Notes: generated by a model from the sequence alone, not told the origin. A stretch of 64,000 bases of DNA from Actibacterium pelagium (GCF_002285415.1 NZ_NSBU01000006.1:186001-250000); one strand, 5' to 3'; positions 8,646 to 18,078 are shown, counted from the stretch's first letter. A program made the numbers and translations.

Positions 8646-9548
8646 TTACTCCTCGCCGGGAAGTGTCAATCCCGCATTTCGTGCGTAAACCTTTGCCACT
8701 GCTGCATCGTCTTCCCAACCATGCCCCATGCCTGCCGCAGCCACGAACTGCTGCAAGGCGGCGGCTGTAATCGGCGCGCTGAACTGGGCAGATTTGGCGA
8801 TGTCCAGAACGATCCCAAGGTCCTTGGGCCAGATATTGACCGAACTATGTGGTGTGTAGTCTCCGGCCACGATATGCGGAGCGCGATTTTCCAACATCCA
8901 ACTTGTGCCTGCGCATTTGCTGATGACCTCGACAAATTTCTCGGGCGTAACGCCTTGCGTCATGCCAAAGGTCAGGGCTTCGGCCATCGTGGCGATGTGA
9001 ACGCCTGCCAGCAACTGGTTGACGGCTTTCATCGCGGATCCTTGCCCGGCGGTTTCACCAAGCTCGAACACCGTCTCTGCGGCAGCTTCCAGTACGGGGC
9101 GTGCGGCAGAGAAGGCGGCCGACGACCCCGAGGCCATTATAGATAGTTGACCTCTGGCGGCCTTGGCCGAACCGCCGGATATTGGCGCATCAAGATAATG
9201 AATTCCCTTTGCGTTGCATCTGGCTTCCATCTCCCGGGCGAATTCCGGAGGGACAGTGGCACAAGCGACAACAACAGCCCCCTCGCGCATGGCTGGCACG
9301 ATACCGTTGTCACCGAACAAAACCTCTTCGGTTTGAGCCGCATTCAAGACCACAATGACAGCGGCATCCAAAGACCCGGCGATAGCGGCAAGGTCTCCAC
9401 CTGCACCGCCCTCAGCCTGAAACCGCTCCATCTGAGAAGTCACGACATCAAAGCCGTGAACGTCAAAACCCGCCCGCAGGCAGGACTGAGCGATCCCGTA
9501 TCCCATGGACCCTAGACCAATAACCGCTGTTTTGAAGGTGTCAGTCAT
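8646..9548 (-). CDS. ltnD: L-threonate dehydrogenase LtnD (beta-hydroxyacid dehydrogenase)
   Basis: This 300-residue enzyme of the 3-hydroxyisobutyrate dehydrogenase family starts MTDTFKTAVIGLGSMGYGIA with the GxGxxG cofactor motif. DAPISGGSAKAARG is the substrate-binding segment and GSAMKAVNQLLAG carries the catalytic lysine. LtnD oxidises L-threonate (or related four-carbon acids) to 2-oxo-tetronate, the first step of the pathway completed by OtnI, OtnK and OtnC. It is the first gene of the operon; the divergent LacI-type gene and a palindromic operator lie just upstream. Confidence 0.9.
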   Translation of the reverse strand: MTDTFKTAVIGLGSMGYGIAQSCLRAGFDVHGFDVVTSQMERFQAEGGAGGDLAAIAGSLDAAVIVVLNAAQTEEVLFGDNGIVPAMREGAVVVACATVPPEFAREMEARCNAKGIHYLDAPISGGSAKAARGQLSIMASGSSAAFSAARPVLEAAAETVFELGETAGQGSAMKAVNQLLAGVHIATMAEALTFGMTQGVTPEKFVEVISKCAGTSWMLENRAPHIVAGDYTPHSSVNIWPKDLGIVLDIAKSAQFSAPITAAALQQFVAAAGMGHGWEDDAAVAKVYARNAGLTLPGEE

Positions 9549-9586
9549 TTCGCAGACCTCATTCGGTGTAATTCTTGACAGTTGAC

Positions 9587-9620
9587 CTTATAACCGGTAC
9601 CGATACCGGTATCGATATCA
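9587..9620 (-). promoter_or_regulatory. Palindromic operator and -10 element in the ltnD / lacI-type intergenic region
   Basis: GATACCGGTATC (9602-9613) is a perfect 12-bp palindrome, and the adjoining ACCGGTACCGAT forms a second overlapping one (CGGTACCG). On the minus strand a TATAAG -10-like hexamer lies at 9592-9587, so the palindromes cover the -35 region of the ltnD promoter. A CG-centred palindrome is typical of LacI-family operators; the neighbouring regulator is the likely binder. Confidence 0.6.
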
Positions 9621-9643
9621 GGTGTCAACCACCAGCGGTCAAC

Positions 9644-10726
9644 ATGGACCGTCAATTGCCCCAAACGCTCGGAGTTGGTAGGGCGAACACTGATGGAAGC
9701 AGTAAAAGGAGCGGGCGTCCATTGGATGAGAAGAACCGTGTAACACTGGCAGATGTTGCCGCTGCTGCGGGCGTCAGCAAGATGACCGCATCCCGCGCTC
9801 TACGCGGGGCAGGTGACGTGTCCGCGAGAAGTATCGAGAAAGTCCGGCAGACGGCGAAGGACATTGGCTATGTCGGAAATCACTTGGCCTCATCTCTCTC
9901 GGGGAAACGATCCGACCTGATTGGCGTGTTGGTTCCCAGCTTGGCAAACATCGTCTTCGCCGAGGTCCTCTCTGGGATTGCAGAAGGAATTGAGGGCAGT
10001 GGCCTGCAGCCAGTCTTCGGCGTAACCGACTACGATCTCGAAAAAGAGTACAACATCATCAGGAGTATGCTGTCTTGGAATCCGGCCGGTCTGATTGTCA
10101 CCGGGCTTGATCAGTCAGATGACTCAACACGGCTGCTGAAAAACGCAGACATCCCCGTGGTTCAGATCATGGATGTGGACGGGACGCCGGTCGATGCATG
10201 TGTTGGCCTGTCCCACTACTCGGCCGGAGAAGCGATGGCAGAGACCTTGATCGCGATGGGCCGCAGTCGCATTGGCTACATTGGCTGCGACTTGAACAAA
10301 GACACCAGAGCGCAAAAGAGACTGGAAGGGTTCAAGAGATCCCTAGCGAAAAACGGCCTTAGTCTCGTAGTCGAGAAGACAAGCGAGAACCCATCTGCGG
10401 CGAAAACCGGGCGGGACCTCACAGCGCTGGCTCTTGCAGAAGAGCCTGACTTGGACGGTATTTACTATTCCAACGACGACCTCGCCGCTGGTGGAGCATT
10501 TCATTGTATTGCCTGCGGCATAAGCGTTCCGGAAAGAGTTGCCCTCGCAGGGTTCAACGGGCTCGACCTCATCGACAGCCTTCCGGTCAAGATCATAACC
10601 TCTCGGACACCGCGAAGAGAGATAGGGAAGACCGCAGTCGAGTTCATCACCGGCGCAAACAGGACAAATGAGAAACCCGAAAGTCGCACGATTGCGTTCA
10701 CACCGTCCATTTCTGTCGAAACCTGA
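9644..10726 (+). CDS. LacI-family transcriptional regulator of the tetronate operon
   Basis: This 360-residue regulator has an N-terminal helix-turn-helix, RVTLADVAAAAGVSKMTASR, after a short tail, then a periplasmic-binding-protein-like ligand domain (IGVLVPSLANIVFAEVLSGI; YYSNDDLAAGG). I choose the ATG at 9644. An in-frame TTG at 9575 would make the operator palindrome coding and add 23 residues of no family resemblance. It is divergent from ltnD and is the obvious candidate repressor for ltnD-otnK-otnC-otnI, with a tetronate intermediate as inducer. That role is inferred from position. Confidence 0.88.
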   Translation: MDRQLPQTLGVGRANTDGSSKRSGRPLDEKNRVTLADVAAAAGVSKMTASRALRGAGDVSARSIEKVRQTAKDIGYVGNHLASSLSGKRSDLIGVLVPSLANIVFAEVLSGIAEGIEGSGLQPVFGVTDYDLEKEYNIIRSMLSWNPAGLIVTGLDQSDDSTRLLKNADIPVVQIMDVDGTPVDACVGLSHYSAGEAMAETLIAMGRSRIGYIGCDLNKDTRAQKRLEGFKRSLAKNGLSLVVEKTSENPSAAKTGRDLTALALAEEPDLDGIYYSNDDLAAGGAFHCIACGISVPERVALAGFNGLDLIDSLPVKIITSRTPRREIGKTAVEFITGANRTNEKPESRTIAFTPSISVET

Positions 10727-10905
10727 TGCATACTTTTGAAGTGACGTCGAATGTGGGCGATAGCCGACCCTTTTCGATCCGCGAGAGGGTCGCCGAGGAA
10801 TTCGAACATAAGGCGGCAGCGGCTGAGGGTAGGTTCACCGGACCGCGGTGGCACCGCAGATATGCTTTGAACCTTCTTGCCCAACCCTGTGGTGCATACG
10901 AATGA
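10726..10905 (+). CDS. Possible 59-residue small protein overlapping the LacI stop
   Basis: An ATG at 10726 overlaps the preceding stop (TGATG), allowing translational coupling, and is followed by 59 codons (MHTFEVTSNVGDSRPFSIRE ...). The product is charged, with an Ala/Glu-rich helix and an Arg/Trp patch. I do not recognise a family. The overlapping start is the main support; it could be chance. Confidence 0.25.
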   Translation: MHTFEVTSNVGDSRPFSIRERVAEEFEHKAAAAEGRFTGPRWHRRYALNLLAQPCGAYE

Positions 10906-11099
10906 TGACTCGGACATCTCAATGTCTGTAATACTCAAAGAAATAGCTATCAGAAACCTCCGGCACCTAGGGCTGCTTCGAAAGTTTCGGAAAGGGGAAC
11001 AAAAACGGGCGATGGACCCTAACCGACAAACCCTTGGACATGCCGCCACAGACTGCCGATGCTATAGTTGCCTTAATTGACAATTGTGGGAGCGAGCCA
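10906..11099. other. Gap before first GFA gene
   Basis: AT-rich for this neighbourhood, with no gene recognised. GGGAG at about 11087-11091 is the probable ribosome-binding site for the GTG start at 11100. Confidence 0.35.
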
Positions 11100-11630
11100 G
11101 TGGCACAATTCGAGACATGTGAAGGCGGCTGCACCTGTGGTCACGTGCGGTATCAGGTAATTTCCGAACCGATGATCGTTCATTGCTGCCATTGCAGTTG
11201 GTGTCAGCGCCAAAGTGGAAGCGCGTTTGCCGTAAATGCCCTGATTGAAGCAGATCGCGTGAAACTCATCTCCGGGGCGGTGGAAGAGGTTACCGTTCCG
11301 TCTCCCAGTGGCAAGGGGCAAACCATTGCGCGTTGCCCGATTTGCCGGGTCGCGGTCTGGAGCAATTACTACATGGGCGGGCTAAAAGACCGTATTCGGT
11401 TTTTACGCGTCGGGTCACTGGATGACCCGAACCTGATGCCGCCTGACGTGCATATCTTCACGTCAACAAAACAAGACTGGGTCATTCTGCCACCCAAAGA
11501 TAAATCAGCAAAAGTTTTCTATGACGTGGATGCGACCTGGTCACCCGAAAGCCTAAAACGTTTGGATGCGCTCGATGCAGCGGCCGGAATTGAGCAGCCT
11601 TGGCGATACCTACGGCGCACGGTCGAGTAA
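11100..11630 (+). CDS. GFA-family (glutathione-dependent formaldehyde-activating enzyme-like) zinc protein, copy 1
   Basis: This 176-residue protein starts at a GTG at 11100 by analogy with its paralogue at 16828; a longer frame opens upstream at 11034. Zinc-ligand cysteines are visible in EGGCTCGHVRYQV, HCCHCSWCQRQSGSAFA and ARCPICRVAVWS, the standard GFA pattern. It is closely similar to the protein at 16828-17334 over its full length (shared PPDVHI, WVILP, SGSAFA). The family is named after a formaldehyde-glutathione adduct-forming enzyme, but most members have no proven substrate. It is apparently a single gene. Confidence 0.85.
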   Translation: MAQFETCEGGCTCGHVRYQVISEPMIVHCCHCSWCQRQSGSAFAVNALIEADRVKLISGAVEEVTVPSPSGKGQTIARCPICRVAVWSNYYMGGLKDRIRFLRVGSLDDPNLMPPDVHIFTSTKQDWVILPPKDKSAKVFYDVDATWSPESLKRLDALDAAAGIEQPWRYLRRTVE

Positions 11631-11747
11631 CGTGCAACATAGTGGACGCTTGTCCCTGATTACTGACCTCGAGCCCAAGCCCCCTATTCCGTCGGCTAAG
11701 ACTTCCAGTATTCAGGATGCCCTAGCCGGGGCTCTTCCTTCGTCGCT

Positions 11748-13382
11748 TTAGTCGACGGTTTCGGCTACCGCAAACCGACGGAACGCGAATTGCATCACGA
11801 CCAACGTCAGAACCCCGATCAAGGTCAATGTTACCCAGCTGGCCAACCCGGGCAGAACCAACGAGGTTCTTATCATTGTGAAAGTGGCCAAACCCACGCC
11901 CGCCGATACCGCAGCCGCAGTCAAAACAACGATTGTCTTCGCAATGAACTCGACAAGTGACCGACCAAGAAATTCAAAGTCGGCCCGCCCCATCGGAACG
12001 AGTTTCGTCGGAAACAGCAGATGTATCGTGTTTTCGACCACATAGATGAGCACGGTCAGCGGAAGCGCAAATGCCGCAAACATCAACGCAACAGATGTGT
12101 CTACACCATCCTCAAAGACGAGAATGCTGGCGATCATGGTCAAGGCAATCACATAGGCCAAAAGCACCTGCGCCACGAGCTGCCCCGCGCAGATGCGCCA
12201 TGGCGCAATGGGCAGGGTTTTGTAGATTTCCATCCGGCTCAGGTCACCACGAAAATCGCACACAAGCGTCCGCGGCAGGATAAAGCCGTAGAAAATGTAG
12301 ATCATCGTCAAAGCCCGCGAATCCGTGACCGGAACACCGAAAGCCGACGCAAGAGGCCCGAGGCAGGCGGCCATCCCAATGAACACAGCAATGACCTTAA
12401 AGGAATTGCGTGCCGCGTTGAGTGTCTGTCGAAAGGCAATGGGCCCCAGGCCGCCCAAAAGCGGCGCACGACGGATTGAGCGTACCTCGGTTCGTTGCGT
12501 GGCCCAGAATGATCCCCCTTGCTTTATCCGCTCCCACCGGTCGCTTTGTCGGGCGTTTTCCTTCAGGGCTCGGTCGGTCGTGAGCGCATCAAGCTTGATC
12601 GCCACGTACAGCAGTACAGCGTTGATAAGGACCGCGATACAGGCCCAAAGGGCCAGATGCGGAAACAACGAGGGCGCCACGAAAAGCTCGGCGAACACGA
12701 TGTACGGTATCAGGATGATGGTGCCGATCCACGAGTGTCGAAACTCGGTCAGCAGGTCAAAGACGCTGCGGTCGGGCGTCACCCAAGCATAAAGTGCGGT
12801 GGCGACTGCGGCGGTGAAAAGCAGCGCAATTGCGGGCCATCGATACCGTGCGAACCTGCTGCCTTCCAGCGCCTGCCCCGCCATCCCGATCACGGCGCTG
12901 TTCAACTGAACAAAAGTCAGCGTCAAAAGCGAGGCGACGAACGCCGAAAGGGCCGACCCTGTTTGCGCCTGCGCAAAGGGAGTAATAAGCGCGCTGCTTA
13001 AAGTAACGCCGGCAACGTAGGCGCTAAATTTGTAAAGGATCAGGTCACGCCGACGGAACGGCCCGGTAAAAAGAAAATTGATCTCGGTCGGCGAAAAGTG
13101 AAACGTCGGGCCAGTCGTCAGCACGACAGTGAGCAGCGACATCCCAAGCATGGCAAGCGGCATGAACGTTCTGATTTGCGGACTTAACGCCTGCCGATCC
13201 AAAGCTCCGTTATTCAAAAATTCCGGGTTAAGTGCCGAACTGTTTGCGACGACCAGCAGCCAAACGATCCCGCCAAAGGCAAGAAAGAACAGCAAGCCGC
13301 GCAAGCTTTTCAACTGCATCAGCCGCATGCGCAGACCGCCACGCAGTCGCATCATCAGAAGGCGAAGAAGCGCTGAATCCAT
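11748..13382 (-). CDS. Putative ABC exporter, membrane subunit
   Basis: This 544-residue integral membrane protein has about ten hydrophobic segments, for example LLFFLAFGGIVWLLVVA near residue 35, and a long soluble N-terminal half. It matches in layout the 'putative ABC exporter' permease family, which works with a single ATPase. It lies 2 bp downstream of the ATPase gene (13385-14125), so the two form a two-gene operon. The exported substrate is unknown and nothing nearby points to one. Confidence 0.8.
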   Translation of the reverse strand: MDSALLRLLMMRLRGGLRMRLMQLKSLRGLLFFLAFGGIVWLLVVANSSALNPEFLNNGALDRQALSPQIRTFMPLAMLGMSLLTVVLTTGPTFHFSPTEINFLFTGPFRRRDLILYKFSAYVAGVTLSSALITPFAQAQTGSALSAFVASLLTLTFVQLNSAVIGMAGQALEGSRFARYRWPAIALLFTAAVATALYAWVTPDRSVFDLLTEFRHSWIGTIILIPYIVFAELFVAPSLFPHLALWACIAVLINAVLLYVAIKLDALTTDRALKENARQSDRWERIKQGGSFWATQRTEVRSIRRAPLLGGLGPIAFRQTLNAARNSFKVIAVFIGMAACLGPLASAFGVPVTDSRALTMIYIFYGFILPRTLVCDFRGDLSRMEIYKTLPIAPWRICAGQLVAQVLLAYVIALTMIASILVFEDGVDTSVALMFAAFALPLTVLIYVVENTIHLLFPTKLVPMGRADFEFLGRSLVEFIAKTIVVLTAAAVSAGVGLATFTMIRTSLVLPGLASWVTLTLIGVLTLVVMQFAFRRFAVAETVD

Positions 13383-13384
13383 TC

Positions 13385-14125
13385 TTAGGCCTCACCCTTC
13401 TCTTTTTGTTGGGTGAGAGAGAAATACGCCTCTTCAAGGGCAGAGCTGCTGTCAGTCTGTCCGACTTCGCTTACCACGTCGCTCATCGTGCCAATTCGAC
13501 GACACTCGCCAAGGCTCAACACCATGATATGCGTGCACAAGTTCTCGAACAGGCTCAACAGGTGCGAACTGATGATGATAGCGGCGCCAGCCTGCGCACG
13601 TTCGCGAATGGCCTGCTGGATGCCCCGGATCCCTTGAGGATCAAGCCCTGTCAGAGGCTCATCAAACAGGATCACCTTTGGATCGTGCAAGAAGGCACAG
13701 GCAATCGCCACCTTTTGGCGCATCCCGCGTGACAAGTTGTGAACCAGCGTATCGCGCTTGTGCGTAAGCTCGAAGGACTCAAGAAGCGCTTCGGCGGTTT
13801 GCTCAAAATCTGAGAGTTTGTAAGCCGCCGCAGTGAAGGCCAGATGCTCCCAGACCGTCATCGTATCAAAGAGCCGCGGATCGTCTGGAATATAGCCGAT
13901 GTTCTGCTTGGCTTCGATAGGCTCTTCGACAATGTCATGGCCCGCAACCAACAACTGACCCGCGGTCGGAGGGATAATCCCACACAAGGCACGCAATGTC
14001 GTTGTCTTGCCCGCCCCATTCGGCCCGACCAGCCCAAGGATTTGGCCGGGTTCCACCGAAAAGCTAAGATCCTTAACGGCGGTGAAGCCTTTGTATTGCT
14101 TGCTGAAGTTCGTGACTGTGATCAT
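13385..14125 (-). CDS. ABC transporter ATP-binding protein (exporter type)
   Basis: This 246-residue ATPase has Walker A GPNGAGKTT, a signature-like LSRGMRQK and Walker B VILFDEPLTGLD, with an H-loop in IIISSHLL. The single-glycine signature (RGMRQK) is common in export-type ATPases. I choose the ATG at 14125 (MITVTNFSKQYKG); a TTG at 14140 would add five residues. It is the first gene of a two-gene operon with the membrane subunit downstream. Confidence 0.9.
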   Translation of the reverse strand: MITVTNFSKQYKGFTAVKDLSFSVEPGQILGLVGPNGAGKTTTLRALCGIIPPTAGQLLVAGHDIVEEPIEAKQNIGYIPDDPRLFDTMTVWEHLAFTAAAYKLSDFEQTAEALLESFELTHKRDTLVHNLSRGMRQKVAIACAFLHDPKVILFDEPLTGLDPQGIRGIQQAIRERAQAGAAIIISSHLLSLFENLCTHIMVLSLGECRRIGTMSDVVSEVGQTDSSSALEEAYFSLTQQKEKGEA

Positions 14126-14506
14126 GCGCTCTTTGCCCAAGATTCTGTGGTTTGCCGGCAGCTTAGCGGGCTGGCATCGGCTCCAACACCACTCAAGACA
14201 TCGATACTTCGCACCGATTCATGTCAACTCTAAGTCCAAAACCGTTGTTCAAATCGTTTAATATGCCTCAATTTCAGCGAAACGCTGGAAATACTTGGGT
14301 TGCGCACTGGGATAGTCTACGGACGTCGGTACGAGGTAAGATAGGAAGGACGGTAAGCGGCCTCTGGCCACACAGGGCGCTAACGACCGGTTTGTTGAAA
14401 ACGGACCTTGTACCGCGTGATGCTGCGATGGCTTGGGGTCATGAGCGCATGACCTGTCAATGGCTTTGCTGCCCAAGCGATACCCCTTTATTTTGCATGT
14501 TCAAGG
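14126..14506. other. Intergenic gap, ABC exporter / LysR
   Basis: About 380 bp with no supported gene. It must contain the promoter of the ABC operon; no palindrome stands out. Confidence 0.35.
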
Positions 14507-15442
14507 TCAACTATCGAGCAGCAGGTCAACTTCACGCCGGTATGTCTCGGCCTCTGCAGCCATCCAGTCTCTGAAATCGTTTTGCGTCTTGGAACGAGCC
14601 CGACCTCGCAGCGAGACAAGCCGGTAGGAAAACTCTGATCGCGTCGCAGATTTGCCCCCAAAAGGCATGACCATAGAACCTTCGGTAAGGGTTGAGAACG
14701 ACTCAACCATTCCACACAAGACGAGCCCCAATCCTTCCTTTGCTCCCCTCAGACCGGAACTAAGGCGAGGAAACTCTGGAATGGCTGATCGCTCTTCGTG
14801 CTCAAACCCGTATTTTTTGCCCCAGTTTTCCCAATTCAGCCAACCGGGATCGGTTGTCTCTTCTTTGACATGAATGAGTGGAACGCCAGTGAGCGATTTG
14901 GTGCTCTCCGACAGGCCGTATTGCGCCGCAAACTCTGGAGTGCAAATCGGCACCACACATCCGTCAAAGAGGAACACGCTCTCTTGTGAGTTGTCAGGCT
15001 CTGGACCGAAGCGGATGACAAAATCAAACTCCTCCGATCGCAAGTCGACAAGACGGTGTGTTGTATCAATGCGTAAATCAAACTTATCGCAAATTGCGTA
15101 AAAATTCGGTAGGCGCGGCGTTAGCCAGCACTCTGCGATTGCCAAGCTCGTCGACACTGAAAGGCGGTTGTCCAGAACGGGCTCTTTTAACCGTTCCAGA
15201 ACTGTACCGATGGACCCAAAGCCAGCCGTTAGTTCCGATGCCACGCTAATGGCGGCTTTGGTTGGTATCGCCCCTGAAGGTTTGCGAACAAACAGCTGAC
15301 ATCCAACGTAATCTTCAAGCCCGCGGATTTGCTGCCCAACGGCTGCAGTTGTCACTCCAAGATCATCTGCGGCTGAGCGAAAGCTGCCTGTCCGTAACGC
15401 AGCCTCCAACGCGCGTAGTGCATTGAGATGTGAGGTCTTCAC
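14507..15442 (-). CDS. LysR-family transcriptional regulator (GcvA-like)
   Basis: This 311-residue regulator has an N-terminal winged helix (HLNALRALEAALRTGSFRSA, DDLGVTTAAVGQQIRGLEDY) and a C-terminal effector domain (LIHVKEETTDPGWLNW is typical of the GcvA-like branch). It is divergent from a gene set encoding a secreted protein, an OsmC-type protein and a GFA protein. It probably controls them, since LysR regulators commonly act on the divergent neighbour. The effector is not predictable. Confidence 0.9.
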   Translation of the reverse strand: MKTSHLNALRALEAALRTGSFRSAADDLGVTTAAVGQQIRGLEDYVGCQLFVRKPSGAIPTKAAISVASELTAGFGSIGTVLERLKEPVLDNRLSVSTSLAIAECWLTPRLPNFYAICDKFDLRIDTTHRLVDLRSEEFDFVIRFGPEPDNSQESVFLFDGCVVPICTPEFAAQYGLSESTKSLTGVPLIHVKEETTDPGWLNWENWGKKYGFEHEERSAIPEFPRLSSGLRGAKEGLGLVLCGMVESFSTLTEGSMVMPFGGKSATRSEFSYRLVSLRGRARSKTQNDFRDWMAAEAETYRREVDLLLDS

Positions 15443-15685
15443 CGTCTAAGCCTAAAGTTTGAGTTTATACCTGAAAAGAACAAATGACATGACATTGCTG
15501 GAAAATCCATGGAAATTTGGATCATTGGTGATGGTTGCGTCTCACGAAAAAAAGATTTTCTAAATACCATTTGCACCAGGACTAGTGTGAAGACCGAAAA
15601 GGGGTCCCATCCGAGTCCGCTGCTTTCCGCGTCGCGCACCGTCCCAGAAGAGACGAGACATCAACTGAGAATAGGAGCTGCTGAC

Positions 15686-16258
15686 ATGTGGAATTATTTG
15701 AAAGCCAAAAGAAAGGGAGCCATCGGCGCATCAGTCGTGTTTTTTGTCGCTGCTGGAGTGGCGAGTTCGGCTTTGGCGGAGTCAAACGAAGAAAAGATCG
15801 CGAGAGCCATGTCGGCCGCACCCTTGGACATCAGCGAGAACGCTACCATCATGGACGTAGACGGGACAATCCTCAGAGAGGGCAGCAACGAGTGGGTGTG
15901 CTTGCCAGGTGTCGGCCTCATCCCTGGCGACAAACACCCGATGTGTAACGACCCTGTCTGGATGAGATGGATGGCCGCTGTTGCGTCCGGGTCGGAATTC
16001 TCCACCGAGGTCGTGGGCGTTTCATACATGCTTCAGGGCGATGCAATGGTGAATAATGACAATCCAATGGCAACAGATCCCAATGACGGGGGTGTTTGGG
16101 TTCAGGATGGGCCGCATCTGATGATGTTATTTCCCAACAAGGACTTGGTTGCGAACTTGCCACGTGATCCCTTTGTCGGCGGCTCCTATGTCATGTGGGG
16201 AGACACCCCATTGTGGCATGTCATGTTCCCAGTTGAAGCCAAAGAAAACACCAACTGA
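15686..16258 (+). CDS. Secreted protein of unknown function
   Basis: This 190-residue protein starts at the ATG at 15686, with AGGAG about 8 bp upstream. A signal peptide is evident: positive start (MWNYLKAKRKGA), hydrophobic core (IGASVVFFVAAGVASSA) and a likely cut after ALA. The mature part has two Cys (EWVCLPGVG, HPMCNDPVWMRWM), is rich in Met and Trp (VMWGDTPLWHVMFPV), and lacks membrane segments. I do not recognise the family. It is first in a likely operon with an OsmC-type and a GFA gene. Confidence 0.75.
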   Translation: MWNYLKAKRKGAIGASVVFFVAAGVASSALAESNEEKIARAMSAAPLDISENATIMDVDGTILREGSNEWVCLPGVGLIPGDKHPMCNDPVWMRWMAAVASGSEFSTEVVGVSYMLQGDAMVNNDNPMATDPNDGGVWVQDGPHLMMLFPNKDLVANLPRDPFVGGSYVMWGDTPLWHVMFPVEAKENTN

Positions 16259-16285
16259 CCTTTAGCGACAGAGCGGGAGAACGAG

Positions 16286-16801
16286 ATGTCGGTCGAACAC
16301 ATTCAGAAATCAGTTAATGGCGTAATCGCCTACCTCAAAGAGAACCCCAACGAGGCCCTAAGCACCAGCCCACCAATCACCGCTGTCATGGAAAGTGGTT
16401 TGCGCTGCAGAGCGACTGGAGACGAAGGTCAATCCATAGTCACCGATATGCCGCAAGCAGTCGGCGGTGGTGGCTCGGCTCCTTCACCCGGCTGGTTATC
16501 TCGCGCAGCGCTGGCAACCTGTGACGCAACCAGAATTGCCTTGCGCGCGGCTGAATTGGGCATTGAGCTGGACACGCTCGAGGTCACAACTGACAGCGTG
16601 GACGACGACCGAGGACTCTTTGGAGTGGACCCCTCGGTTCGTGCGGGTTCCCTTAGTCTAAGGACACGGGTGAAAATCGGCGCTTCGGGGGTCAGCGATA
16701 AAGTCTTATGGGAAATTGTTGACTATGCAGTGACACACTCACCCGTCGCTGACGGATGCCGGCGTGAAACGCCCTCAACATTAGAAGTCAAAATAGCCTG
16801 A
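16286..16801 (+). CDS. OsmC-family protein
   Basis: This 171-residue OsmC/Ohr-fold protein has the two expected redox cysteines, in AALATCDATRIAL and VADGCRRETPS. OsmC-type proteins are thiol peroxidases or, less often, thioesterase-like. It lies between the secreted-protein gene and a GFA gene with short gaps, under the putative control of the divergent LysR gene. Combined with a zinc-thiol GFA protein, a role in handling an electrophile or peroxide is plausible but not shown. Confidence 0.85.
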   Translation: MSVEHIQKSVNGVIAYLKENPNEALSTSPPITAVMESGLRCRATGDEGQSIVTDMPQAVGGGGSAPSPGWLSRAALATCDATRIALRAAELGIELDTLEVTTDSVDDDRGLFGVDPSVRAGSLSLRTRVKIGASGVSDKVLWEIVDYAVTHSPVADGCRRETPSTLEVKIA

Positions 16802-16827
16802 CGGCAAAAAGCAAGGATTGCAGCATC

Positions 16828-17334
16828 ATGAGCACAAAAACTCACGTCAGAGAAGGCGGCTGCACGTGCGGACATGTGCGCTATCAGGTGGAATCAGACC
16901 CCCTGATCGTACATGGCTGCCATTGTCGAGGCTGCCAAAAGAACTCTGGCTCCGCCTTTGCGCTCAACGCATTATTTGAAGCCGATCGTGTCAAACTTGT
17001 ATCTGGTTCAGTTGAGGAAATTACAGTTCCGACGCCAAGTGGAACGGGGCAGGACATCACCCGATGTAAAAGATGCAAAGTTGCGGTTTGGAGCAACTAC
17101 AACATGGGCGGCCTGCGAAAACACATACGGTTTATTCGTGTTGGCACTCTGAATGATCCTGACCAGTTCCCGCCGGATGTGCACATATACACTGAAACGA
17201 AACAACCCTGGGTCATCCTGCCAAGGGCCGATCAAAAGGTAAGCAAGTTCTACAAGTTCGGGGAGACTTGGTCGCCAGCGAGTCTAGAGCGTCTCGCGAA
17301 GATCGAAGCATCTGCCGGGATCAAGATTTCCTGA
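16828..17334 (+). CDS. GFA-family zinc protein, copy 2
   Basis: This 168-residue protein is closely related to the one at 11100-11630. The cysteine motifs are REGGCTCGHVRYQV, HGCHCRGCQKNSGSAFA and TRCKRCKVAVWS. It starts at the ATG at 16828. It is third in the secreted protein-OsmC-GFA group, and att-like repeat B begins about 50 bp after its stop, so the group lies at the end of a module. Substrate unknown. Confidence 0.87.
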   Translation: MSTKTHVREGGCTCGHVRYQVESDPLIVHGCHCRGCQKNSGSAFALNALFEADRVKLVSGSVEEITVPTPSGTGQDITRCKRCKVAVWSNYNMGGLRKHIRFIRVGTLNDPDQFPPDVHIYTETKQPWVILPRADQKVSKFYKFGETWSPASLERLAKIEASAGIKIS

Positions 17335-17385
17335 GGTAAAGGCGTCGATTGCGAAAGGAACAAATGTCCGTCATGGCTTCGAAGC

Positions 17386-17640
17386 AGTATTTCGTCACAT
17401 CGCCTTAGATCGGCAACTTTGGGTCGTTTTTGACATTTGTTACACCAAACGAGTGGCATTGGAGTGACGTGGTACTGCATGCGAAAGAGTGACAATGTAT
17501 CCGAACGGCAACCGAGTACCTCGTAACCCGCTCAAAACACGTCGAAAGATATTGAGAAGATTTGGTGGAGCCTAGGGGGTCGAACCCCTGACATCTTGCA
17601 TGCCATGGACGAAATACATTTGTAAGGTCAGATCAGCTTA
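17386..17640 (-). repeat. att-like repeat copy B (tRNA-Ala 3' half plus arms)
   Basis: Positions 17563-17608 (minus-strand reading) match the 3' half of the tRNA-Ala from the anticodon loop to CCA with only a few mismatches. The lower-coordinate arm (17386-17562) aligns with the DNA beside the real tRNA: TTCGTCACATCGCCTT, TGCATGC, AGAGTGACAA and CGTAACCCGCTCAAAAC occur at both. The higher-coordinate arm has GACGAAATACATTTGT as in C and D. There is no 5' half, so this is not a tRNA gene. Confidence 0.85.
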
Positions 17641-18078
17641 TTTAATTCAGATGAGCAAAAAGAAAGGTAAATCAAGGTATTGGAAGAGGTGTCTAACAGA
17701 TTGCAAAGATTGAATTACGCTCAGGTTTGTCGAATTCAGTGGAATTTACAGGCGATGACCGAAAGGTGACAAAACCCTTCGAATTTAAGTCCTATTATAG
17801 TCGCTCTCGGCGCAGAGCTGACGTGCTAACATCTAGCAGCGAACGACCGCTTCGAGCCCAACTTACCGAGTTTCTGCAGGATGACGAAAGTCTTGGTCCG
17901 GGGCGCCGTTCAAAATGTGAAAAAATTAAAGGCAGCTTAGACAAAGGTTTGTGGCACAATAATTTTCAACGAAACCGTCTATCGCGGCGCTTTTTTATAG
18001 AGCCGAACATTATTGAAGCAATCCGGATAACATGCCAAGGCATCGCAACAAAAAGCTCAGGAGTTTTGAGGCCGTCTC
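17641..18078. repeat. Gap after repeat B with a dispersed intergenic element
   Basis: About 440 AT-rich bases. At 17835-17860 it holds GCAGCGAACGACCGCTTCGA, a dispersed element also found at 33888-33912 and, in variant form, at 46795 and 47228. A 123-codon plus-strand frame across it shows no family resemblance and reads through the element, so I do not call it. Confidence 0.55.

Noticed and set aside
17563-17608. Extra tRNA-Ala genes at repeats A-D
   Set aside because: Only the 3' half from the anticodon loop onwards is present; there is no D-arm or 5' acceptor strand, so no functional tRNA can fold.
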